From Peromyscus leucopus (lineage: Eukaryota; Chordata; Mammalia; Rodentia; Cricetidae), in assembly GCF_004664715.2 (NCBI RefSeq), contig NC_051066.1, positions 79,560,735 to 79,624,734 of the forward strand: 64,000 bases of DNA, in the 5' to 3' direction. Under the pieces are notes generated by a model, which was not told the origin of the DNA, made no database searches, and saw only the letters and a program-made list of their open reading frames with translations. Positions 36,520-48,700 of the stretch are shown here, piece by piece (positions within the stretch are counted from its first letter, which is position 1; every line of letters starts with the position of its first letter). Position numbers and translations under genes: made by a program.

Positions 36520-37491
36520 GTAAGTAAATTCTCTTAAATATAATTTGAAGTTTAAGAGTTTCTATGACCAATATGGTAAATAAATATAGTAAAATAGTTT
36601 GTTATTGACTCCAGGTAGTAGATATAGCATAATAATACTTCATTTAGAAGCTTAAGCATATAAACTAAAGCTACTTTGAAATTCTAATTCATTCCAGTCA
36701 AAATGGCTAACACCAAGAAAAATATGTCAAGAAATCCTGTTGAGAATGAGGAAAGAGAAATACTTAATCACATACATGGGGTGTAAAGTGGTGCAGCTCT
36801 ATGGAAATCAGTATGGAGGTTTCTCAAAAAATGAGAAGCAGGAGCCGGGACTGCTGATCAAGCTCCAGCACTGCATAAGAACCAGACACTGGAATGCACA
36901 CCTATAATCCCAGCCTTTGGGAGGTAGAGAAAGGAGAATTAGAAAGCCATTTTTAATACATAGCCTGGGTAACATGAGGTCCTGTCTCAAAGATAAATAG
37001 CAGCAAGTTGTGGAGTATGCTTTTAATTTCAGCACTAGGGAAGCAGAGGCATATGGGTCTCTGAGTTTGAGGCTAACCTGTTCTACATAGGGAGTTCCTG
37101 GACAGCCAGGGATACCTAGTGGGACTCAGACTCAGAAACAAATAAATAGCTGTTATGTGACCCAACTATATCACATGTGGGTATATACACAAAGGACTCT
37201 GAGTCCTACCGTAGAGACATTTGCACATCCTTGTGTTTTGCTGGACTGTTCACAGCAAAAGAAATGGAACCAGTCTAAATGTCCATCAACAGATGAACGG
37301 ATAAAGAAAATACAGTACATATACATAGTGGAATCATTACATTTGCAGGAAAGTGGATGAAACTAGATATCATATATTTTAAAAAGTAAACCAGATTCAT
37401 AATGCATTTTTATTTCATGGGGATTCTAGACATGGGGTTTTTTTTGTTTTTTTTGTTGTTGTTGTTGTTGTTGTGTGTGTGTGTGTGTGTG

Positions 37492-37553
<62 letters not shown>

Positions 37554-38805
37554 ACTAGAAAGGGGCCAAGAGAGAAGAGGAGATTTAAGGAGTCAAGAAA
37601 ACCGTAAGTGTGTGGACTGACTGGCCATGAGAGCAGAGGGAGAGCTGTTGGAGGAAGGGAACCAGCGGCCGTGGAGTGAGGTGGGAGGAGTGAGGGACAA
37701 GGGCCAATAAGAGCAAGATGTGGAAATGCCTCAGTGAAATCCCTTCCACATGCTAATTGAAAAGTTTAGAAAAGAAAAGTGTTATATTTATTTTCTTACA
37801 TATTATGGTTCTGGGAAGAAGAAAATGACTGTACTTGACAAACTCGTAAGCATGATTTTAATTCTCTAAACTGAAAGAAGGGCATGTATTTACTTTCTAA
37901 AGAACTTTTTATTATGTGTATAAGTGTTTTGCCTGTGTGTGTGTATGTGTGTGTGCATGCACGCACACCACATACATGCCTGGCACCCACAGAAGTGGGC
38001 ATCTGAATCCCTGGAACTAGAGTTACAAACAATTATAAGCTACTATATGGGTTTTGGGAATTAAACCTAGGTCTTCAGCCCGTGCTCTTAACCACAGAGC
38101 CCTTATTTGCCTTTTATTTGTAAGAAAAGTAATTCCTGGAAAGACCTGTCTTTATTTTTTAACATGCTATTTCACTTATGCAAAGATGAAATTGATTTAA
38201 CTTGATGCTGATACTGTTTTCTTACATTTAAAGCTATTTCAAAGATGCCTTATGAAGGTTTTGCACATTGATTTATGGAAGTGTTATCTTTCATACGTCA
38301 GAGAAACCAAGGGTAAACTGCCAAGTTACAAGTAAGTGAAATCATGGTCTTAAGAATGCATGTTGAGTTTGATCTGCTTAAGGGTCCCCCTGGCAGTAGG
38401 ATCAGGATCCATCTCTGGTGCATGACCCGGCTTTTTGGAGCCCACTACCTATGGTGGAACACCTCCCACAGCCTCGAGGCAGGAGGAAAGGCTTGGACCT
38501 GCCTCTACTGAATGTACCAGGCTCTACTGATTCCCAATGGGAGGCCTTACCTTCTTGTAGGAGGGAATGGGGGGTTGGGGAGAAGGCTGGATGGGCAGGA
38601 GGAGGGAATAGGGGGATCTGTGATTAGTGTGTAAAATGAATAAAAAATTTCTTAATAAAAAAAATGCATGTTGAGACTGGGCAGTGGTGGTACACACCTT
38701 TAATCCTAGCACTCGGGAGGCAGAGGCGGGTGGATCTCTGTAAGTTCAAGGCCAGCCTGATCTACAGATTGAGTTTTAGGACAGCCAGGGCCAAACAAAG
38801 AAACC

Positions 38806-38860
<55 letters not shown>

Positions 38861-41800
38861 GGGGGTGTTGCATGTGTCTCTAGACATGACTCATACTATC
38901 TCTTGTCTCTGAGCTACAGGTGGGAAGAAACCTAAGTATTTGAAAAGTCAGAATTCTCCAAGAAATCAGGAAAAGTACTTGAAGGAAAGCCATTGGCATT
39001 TCTCTTCTGCTAGAGAACTAACTCATCCAAATTTGTCTATATTGAAACACTGTGGATTTGCAGCACCATAGCACTTTTTGACAGGCTTGTCAAACTTTTT
39101 CAAAAAGCTTCTTAATGCTTGTCTCAGCACCATGCTTGGCAAGTTATAAGGTACAAGTTCTATGTGCCACTTTAGATGTCCAAGGTAGGCTGGAGAGATG
39201 GCTCAGCGGTTAAGAGCACTGGCTGCTCTTCCAGAGGTCCTGAGTTCAATTCCCAGCAACCACAGGGTGGCTCACAACCATCTGTAATGAGAACTAGCGC
39301 CCTCTTCTGGCACACAGGCAGAACACTGTATACATAATAAATAAATCTTTAAAAAAAAAAAAAAAAGATGTCCAAGGCAGCTACTCGGTAGTTAATTCCC
39401 AACTATGACTTATAACTACCTATCTTCACTGACTCTAATTTGGATGTTCTCTGATGCATTTTGATAACAGTTTAGGTTTTAGTTTTAGTTTTTGATTTTT
39501 TTTTTTTTTTCAGACAAGGTCTGTCTTTGTAGCTCAGAATAGTATGGGGTATACTGCATAGCCCAGGCTGGCCTTAAACTGAGGGTGGTGCTCCTGCCTC
39601 AGCTTCCTGAGTCAACAGCTTTTTGGGATAACAGGCATGAGCCACCATACCCAGCTGATAACAATCTTTTATAAATATCTTTCATATTCATTTCAGAGAA
39701 AAAATGGCTCAAGCTTATGACTTTGCACTGGATAAAATTGGAATGGAAATTATGTCCTATCAGGTAGAGTTCAGATTTGTAAATATATACACAAGGGCTG
39801 GGAATATAGCCCAGTGGTAGAGTACTTACCCAGCATGCATGAGACCTGGGCATATGCTTAAATGGTAAATATCAAGAAAGATTAATGTTTGTTTTATTTC
39901 TTAGATTTGGGTGGATTACATCAACTTCTTAAAAGGCGTGTAAGTATTGCCTTAATTTTTAATATATAAACAATTGATTTAGCTATAATACACTAATGGT
40001 ATTTCTTATCCAACTTCAGGGAAGCTGTAGGATCTTATGCAGAAAATCAGAGAATAACTGCTGTCCGAAGAGTCTATCAACGAGGTTGTGTTAATCCAAT
40101 GATCAACATTGAACAGCTCTGGAGAGACTACAACAAGTATGAAGAGGTAAATTAGGAAGCCAGAGTTTATTACAGACTAGATATCTGAGTTGTTACCTAT
40201 TTGAAACTTAGGGAATGTAGCCTTCTGGTGTCTGGTGCCTGAATGTTAGTGTTACACGGTGTTTCCTGCTGCTGTTGGCGTTTGTTTGCTGCACCGTGGA
40301 TTAAACCCTGAGCTTTATGCATGTGAGGGACGTGCCCTGCCATGGAACTATATACTCCTGGACACATTGTTTATATTGATTCCATAAAGGAATTTATGTT
40401 TTTATAGTACTGCAGTAACATTAATGTGCAAGTATCTCTGTGATGTGTTGGCTCAAATCCTTTTGATCACTATCAAAGAATGGTATGGCTGAGTCATATT
40501 GTAGGTCTTTTTGTAGCTTTTTAAAGAAATCTCTGTATTGACATTTGAATTAATTTATGCTCCCACCAGTAGTGTATAATTGTTCCTTTTGTCCACATCC
40601 TTAACAACATTTATTATTTGTTTGCTTAATGACTGCTTTGACTGGGTACGTTAGAATCTCATGATGTCATGACTATAAAAATCCCTAGGCTGGGATCTAG
40701 AGAGATGCCTCAGCAGTTGAGAGCCATGGATGCTCTTCCAGAGGACCCAGGTTCCGTTCCCAGCACCCACACTGGTTTACAACCATCTATAAATCCAGTC
40801 CCAGAGAATCCAGCTTTCTTTTATGGCTTCCATGGGCACCAGCCACACACTGATGCACAGGCATAACTCACGCAAAACAACAATACACTTTTTTTAAGAG
40901 AGAGAGAGAGACAGACAGACAGACAAATTCTTGGCCAGTAAGATATTTCAGCAGGTAAAGGTACTTGCTGCCATGCCTGATGGCCTGAGTTCAACACTCA
41001 GAATCTACATTGTAAAGGGAGAAACCCACTGCTGCAAGTTGTCCTCTGACCTCCGTGCATGTGCTATAGTGTGTATACCCACCCACCCTTCGATCCGTCC
41101 ATTCACACGAAAGAAGTAAAGTGAAAAGATTTCCAGTGATAGGATTGTGTGGCCCACTCCCAGTAGACACAGCAGACATTGTTGTGGGGGTGAAGGAATA
41201 CATGTCCTGATGAATCTGTAGAGGTCAGAGGACAACTTAGTGGAGTCAGTTCTGTCCACTTTTACCTGAGTTCTGGGGATGGAACTCAGGTCACAGGTTT
41301 GTATGGCAAGTGCTTTTACCTACTAAACCATCTTGTGTGCTAGTCTACTTAACTTTTTTTTCCCCTAGGCTGGGTTTGTAGTTTAGTGGTAGAGTGTTTG
41401 TCTAGTTACCTAGCATGCAGGAGGCTATGCGTTTAGTCTGCCAAACTGTCTGGGTTTTTGGTGGGTTTTTTTTTTTTTTTTTTTTTTTTTAAAGATAGGG
41501 TTTCTCTGTGTAGTTTTGGTGCCTGTCCTGGATTTTGCTCTGTAGACCAGGCTGGCCTTGAACTCACAGAGATCCACCTGGCTCTGCCTCCCAAGTGCTG
41601 GGATTAAAGGTGTGCGCCACCACCGCCTGGCATGCAAAACTGTTTTTAAAAAAAGAAAAAAAAAAAGAAAAAGCAATTAATAACAATAATTTTTCTCTTC
41701 AGGGTATCAATATTCATTTAGCTAAAAAAATGATTGAAGATCGGAGTAGAGACTACATGAATGCTAGACGTGTAGCAAAGGTATGAAATTCTATCAGCTG

Positions 41801-43184
41801 CTTAATTTAATATTGTTGAATCATTCAAATAATTAGTAAAGCTTTCCTAGCTGATGTTGCTCTTGGTATTTTCAATTTTTTTTTTTTTTTTTTGTTTTGT
41901 TTTTTTTTGTTTTGTTTTGTGGACAAGATCTGTAGCAATGGCTGTCCTGGAACTCATTAAGCAAACCAGGCTGGCCTCGTACTTTTAGAGATCAGTTTGC
42001 CTCTGTCTCTTGAGTGTTGTGATCAAAGGCCTGGCAAGATCACATAGGTGAACCGAAATAGTTCTTTAAGTTACGTGAATGACAAAATATAAGTTGGATT
42101 TAGAAGAAATGTTTTTCCTTTGTTTTGTTTGTTGTTGTTGTTGTTGGTGTGGTGGTGGTGGTGGTGGTGGTGGTGGTGGTGTGTGTGTGTGTGTGTGTGT
42201 TTTTTACAGGGCATCGCTTAACCCAATGAGTCTGGGCATCACTAACCCAGTGTGTATTTGTTTGGGGGCATCATCTAACCTGGGGATTGGCACACATTAG
42301 GAAGTGTTCTACTAAGGAGTTACATCCCATTCCAAACAGTATTTGTTTTTTCCAATAGAGCCTTGCTGTGTAGTGCTGACTAGCCTGGTATTTTCTAGCT
42401 GAGCTACCCTTAACTAGTGACATTCCTCCTGTGTCATCTTCCCAACTAGCAAAGTGATATTAGGTGTAGGAGAGTAAACATTTTCAACCAAGTATGTCAG
42501 ACTGATGAACTTGCTCCCCAGATATCTGAGTTGTTCTAGGCTCATCAAAATTTCTAAATGTTTGCTTAGGAATATGAGACAGTGATGAAAGGCTTGGACC
42601 GCAATGCGCCTTCAGTGCCTCCTCAGAATACTCCTCAAGAAGCTCAGCAAGTAGACATGTGGAAGAAGTACATCCAGTGGGAGAAGAGTAACCCTCTCCG
42701 TACAGAGGACCAGACCCTTATAACGAAAAGAGGTAACAAGAGTAGCCCTCGTGGACTCCAACTCCATGTATCTCGGACTGTTTGATCCTAACCTCATGGA
42801 TTGCCTCAAGCTCTGCTCCTGCTTCTCCCACCCACCACTTCAGGCTCTCTCTGCAGGTTAGGTTGCCTTCAAGCTCCCTATGTAGCCTCGGCTGATCTTC
42901 CTCCTAGCTTCCTGAGTCACAGGAAGGTGCTGCCATGCTCAGATGATGCTTTGTCTCTTACTCCTAAATCTTTTCTTATCCACTTGTGGATTTTCATTGA
43001 TTATCTTCATGTTCACGTACCCCTTGTTTGATTATATCCAATCTGCTGGTGAGCTAATACAGCAAATCGTTCATTTTATATACTGTACTTTGTAGTTCTC
43101 TCAATTTCCATTTAAAAGTCTTTTTATGATTTTAATTTCTCTGTTGAGATTCACGTGTTGCAGTGTATTTATGTGCATGCGTAT

Positions 43185-43230
<46 letters not shown>

Positions 43231-44352
43231 TGTATGTGTGTATGTGTATTTTAATTTTTAATTGTATGTGTGTGTGGATGTTTTGACTGCATGAATGTCT
43301 TGTGTACCACTTACATGCCTGGTGCCCAAAGAGACCTGAAGAGGCCATTGGATCCTCTGGAATTGGAGTTACAGATAGTTATGAGCTACCATGTGGGTGC
43401 TGGGAATCAAACCCAGGCTGTCTGTGAGAACAAGTGTTCTTGTTTGCTGAGCCACCTCTCCAACCCCTGTAATGTGTCTTCTTTAGATTTATGAATGTGA
43501 CTATTACAATGGCTATAAAGTCCTCATTTACCAATTCCTGCAGATAGTGGGCCATCATGGATTGGTTTCCTATGATTTTTTACTCTTGGTCACCCATTTT
43601 CATGTTTTGTTACCTGTATAAATAAACAGTTAAATTTTTCCTTTAAATATTTTATAAATGTACAAATAATAGATTATAAAGCCTGGATTCTTTTGTCTTC
43701 TCTGAAGAATACTGAGTTTTATTTAATAGGATGTTTAATTACTTACTGTCCATTTGGACTTTGTATAATATGAATTTCACCATTGCCTCTGGCCCAATCT
43801 GCTTTGATTTCTGCTTTATTCTGAAGAACAATTTAATATTCTGTTTTTTATTATTTTGGGGCAGGTGCTTTATCTCATTTTACTTACATATGTATACAAA
43901 ACATACACACATAGACATACACATGGAGATAGAGAAGTACCAGGGCTTGAATCCTAGGCTTTGTGGATTTGGGCGTGCTAAGCATATGCTCTGTCACAGA
44001 GATATAACTTTTGTCTTCAGTTCACAATTTTTTATTTCAGAAGAGTTAGACTTATACAAATTACTCTTACTACTGGATTGGAATTTCACTGAATTTTTCA
44101 ATTTTGTAGGTTCACTCACCTGAAGGACTTTATAAATATTGTTTCTTTGCCTATATCTATTTTGGGGCTCTGGGGATCAAACCCAGAACCACATGCATGG
44201 TAGATAACTCTACCACTGAGTCACATCCTTAGCAACCTCTGCCAGTGTGTACCCACCCTTCCCTCTGACCCACTTACTTCTCATTGACTAGCTTCTGCCC
44301 CTTTGGACTCCAGATGCCAGTCACTCAATGAAGTTACTTAGGCTTTCTTTCT

Positions 44353-44399
<47 letters not shown>

Positions 44400-44419
44400 G
44401 TGGTCAGAGGACTTTGCTT

Positions 44420-44464
<45 letters not shown>

Positions 44465-45656
44465 CTTTCTGAGACAGGGTTTCTTTGTGTAGCTTTGCGC
44501 CTTTACTGGAACTCACTTGGTAGTCCAGGCTGGCCTCGAACTCCCAGAGATCCGCCTGCCTCTGCCTCCCGAGTGCTGGGATTAAAGGCGTGCGCCACCA
44601 CCGCCCAGCGGACTTTGCTTTCTTAATAACCATCCTCTGTGTAGATCACATCCTTCTCAAATGTTGGAAGTCTTATTCACTTTTGCACTGATGGTGCCTT
44701 TCTTTTTTTCCAGCATATAGTTGTCCCAGTAGATAGTAACCTGGTGAACAGTGGACAGACAGTTCAGCCTCTGGATGATGGCATCAGAGGTTACTGTTTT
44801 ATTTCGAATTGTCATTAATTGTTAAAGACCATGTCTGTGTCTAATAATCTCATGCATGCTTGTGGTGATGCTGTTGTTAGTGCTATTTATCTGAACTGAG
44901 TGTCTGTGCTTGTCTTCCCTTAGTTATGTTTGCTTACGAGCAATGCCTGCTTGTGCTGGGCCATCACCCTGATATCTGGTACGAAGCTGCCCAGTATCTG
45001 GAGCAGTCAAGTAAGCTGCTTGCGGAAAAGGGGGTGCGTATTCTTCCCTGTCCTCTTTTACCTTGGTGACTTTGCCCTAGCAATAAGATCTACTGAAAAA
45101 TATAACCAATTGTAGTAATCAAGTGTAAGTGTTATGTAGGTTGAATCACACTCACACCTACACATACAGCGACACACATTAAACGGTGAAGGGGGCTCCT
45201 GGAGGTGGGGAGGACAGACTAGACAAGGTAGTGGCTATAGTCTCAGGAAGGTGCAGTGACACGTGGGTCTGTATGAAAATACAGTGTAAAGTCACGGGGT
45301 CGGAGTGCACAGCTTGGTGGTAGATGTCCCTGGGCTCGAACCCTAGAAACTCTTCTCTGCCTACATAGAGCAGGAAGAAATCCTTGGTAATTCTTTCTTA
45401 AATGTAAGTGTGTATTTGTTTTTTTAGTAGGTACCTTATAAAATAGCTACTGTCTCATTTTTACTTTTTGAACTACATTAAAGTTGTTGTGGATGTGCTT
45501 CCTTTTTCCTCTTAGGATATGAACAATGCCAAATTATTTAGTGATGAAGCTGCTAATATATACGAAAGAGCCATAAGCACTTTATTAAAGAAGAACATGC
45601 TCCTTTATTTTGCATATGCAGATTATGAAGAGGTGAGAAGAGTCCAAAGGTTTGGA

Positions 45657-45711
<55 letters not shown>

Positions 45712-48700
45712 ATGCTGGCCTCAAACTCAAACTTGTACTTCTCCCTGAGCCTGTTAATCAATACTGGCATTACATCTGGTTCTTACAGTTTTACTGCAGG
45801 ATTAAGTTTTTGTTTATTTGTTTGTTTGTTTTTTGGTTGGTTGGTTTGTTTTTGTTTTTCTGGCAGCTTCTTTGTTTTGTAGCCAGAGATGATAACAATA
45901 AACAGTTTTTAGTGCTCAAGTTGATATAAGTTTATGTGCAGTATAGGTGCCATTGTGTGTGTTGTGGGACAGGAGTATGGTTTCAGGCTCCTTAAAGCTC
46001 AGATCTGCTGTTTGTGAGTATATATTTACATTAACTTCTCTGCCCACCTTAGAGTCGCATGAAGTATGAGAAGGTTCATAGTATATATAACAGACTTCTG
46101 GCGATTGAGGATATTGACCCCACTTGGTGAGTAACCTTCCAAGTCTGTCTTTCCTACCATCCTCCTGTGACTTCAGACAACAAAAATTTAATTCATGCAC
46201 AATAAGATTCATTGTTCTTATGTCTTATTAGATCCTGGGACCCTCTGTACAAAACACTGCGGGGCACGATGGCTCATACTGTAACCTCAGTATTTGGGAA
46301 GTGGAGACAGAAGGGTCAGGAGTTCTAGGTTATCTTTGACTATGTAGTGAGTTTAAGGATAACCTGCACTGTATAAGATTCTGCCCCAAAAACCAAATAA
46401 AGAAACAAAGCACTTCCATCACCCCTGAAAAATACCCTTCTGTGTCCTAATCCCTAAAAGTTGGTGAGCTCTACTCTATTGGTTTGGGTTTTTTGTTTTG
46501 TTTTGTTTCTGCTTTTCGGGGTTTTGTTCAAGACAAGGTTTCTCTGTGTAATAGCCTTAGCTGTCCTGGAACTCACTTGTAGCCCAGGCTGGCCTCAAAC
46601 TCACAGAGATCCGCCTGCCTCTGCCTCCCAAGTGCTGGGATCAAAGGCGTGCGCCACCACTGACTGGCTCTTTTTTTTACTGCATCAGTATGAAATAGCT
46701 AAAGAAAGGTCTCTCTATAACTATAATGAGAAATCCATGGAGTCTGTTTAAAGGGCAAAGGATTTATTAGGGGGAAAACTCACATACAGAACAGAATTGA
46801 TATTGGTTCTGGAATGCTGTTCTGGGTGCCTGGATCAGTCCAGCATCCAAGTACCACAATGGAGCCAAGAGAGAGATGTGTACGTGCATCCCAGGTCTTA
46901 AGGGTCCAAGAGGTCACGCCTCAGGGGCATGTAAGGTCATCGGCAGGTGGAACAGTTACCTGCTGCATCTCTAGGGACAGTGCTTCAAGGTCATAGACAG
47001 AACAGCTTCCCACTACATATAACACTCCGTGGTCATATTTTTTAATTAGTCTTTTCAAACAAGCATACAAAGTCGGGGTTTCACTGTGGCATTTCCATGC
47101 ATACTTTGTTTTTGCTACTCCCCTATCTCATTTCCTTTTCCCCCTTGGCTGGTCCCTTTCCAATCCCAACAGCCTTCTGCTTTCATATCATATAGATCCT
47201 ATTTCTCATACCTTCTCCTGTCTCTTTCCTCGTGGGTGAGTTTATAGTTTCATGGGCCGTCTGTGGTAGTTGGAATGTCATTGGCTCTAATTATCTCATA
47301 GGGCGTGGCACTATTAGAAGGTATGGCTTTGTTGGAGTGGGTCTGGTCTTGTTAGAGGAAGTGTGTCACTGTGGGAGTGGGCTTTGAGGTTTCCTATGCT
47401 CAGGATACCACCTAGTGTCTCAGTTCACTTCCTTCTCTTTCCCCCCATTCCCAGCAGCATGTGTTGTCTTTTGTTTTCTTGGTGGTAGACTTGCTGTTTG
47501 GAGTGAGATATAATCTCAAAGTAGCTTTTATTTCCATTTCCCTGATGGCTGAGGATGGTTTGACACTTGTGCAAAAAAAAAAAAATTAGCCATTTGGGCT
47601 TCTTCTTTTGAGAACTTTATATTCAGTTCATTGATTTAATATAGATTGGTTTCTATATTCCATTGATTGTTTGGAAGACTTTTGTTGGGGAAGTGTTTAA
47701 TTTTGCAGTTATTTGTATAGTCTAAATATTGGCCCTTGTCTGAAGTATAGCTAGCTAGAAAAGGCAGCTTATTAATTTCATATCATCCCATCTGTCAGTT
47801 TGGAGTTATTTTCTGTGCTATTACAGTCCTTTTTAATAAGATCATGCCTGTACCCACACCTTGAATTATTTTCCTTATGTTTTCTTCTGACAATTTCAAT
47901 TGAGGTCTTATATTATGGTGTTATTAATCTAGTTGGTGTGAACCTGGGAGAGTGGAGCCTAATAATGAGGTGAACTTAAGTCCCATGAAATAGCCAACTT
48001 ATTAAGACCATCAGACAATTTATTGGAATAACCTCAATTCTGAGGATATTCTGAGGGTTAAACAAGCTCATCTGAGCAAAGTTCACATGAGTTTAGGCTG
48101 TACACAGTCATGAAGACACCCATGCTTGGAATCACCATCTGAATAATAACAGTCAATGATGAGTCAACCCATTCTTGTCTGCTCCACCTGGAAAGGGGGG
48201 GGGGGCACAAAAGCACATTCCAGGAACAACTCATGTTATGGAGGAACAGAGGCCACAGACTCTTGTCTTTTTTTCTTGGAATTTTCTCACAAGCTCTCAG
48301 AATTTTCCTCACATAGCTTCCTTCGTGGACTCTGTCCCAACAGTAAGGTATTGGAATTTTTATGGTAATTGTGTTGAATCCGTAGATTGCTTTCAATAAT
48401 ACCATTATCTTGCACATCATCATTCTGCCTATTCATTAACATACACATTTATCCATCCTCTCGTGTCTCTTCAGTGTAGTGCATCAATATTTTAAAAAGC
48501 TTTCTTTGCAGAAGTCTTTCACCTTCTTGTTTAAGTTTCTTCCTAAGTATTTTGTGTTGTTTTTTAAAAAGTGATTGTGAATGAGCTATTTTTCCTAATC
48601 TCTTCACTAGTTTTTTGTTAGTATACAGATTTTTATGTTGTTTTTTGTATCCTGATAGTTTGCTGAAAATATTTATCAGAGCCAACAGTTTTCTGATTAA

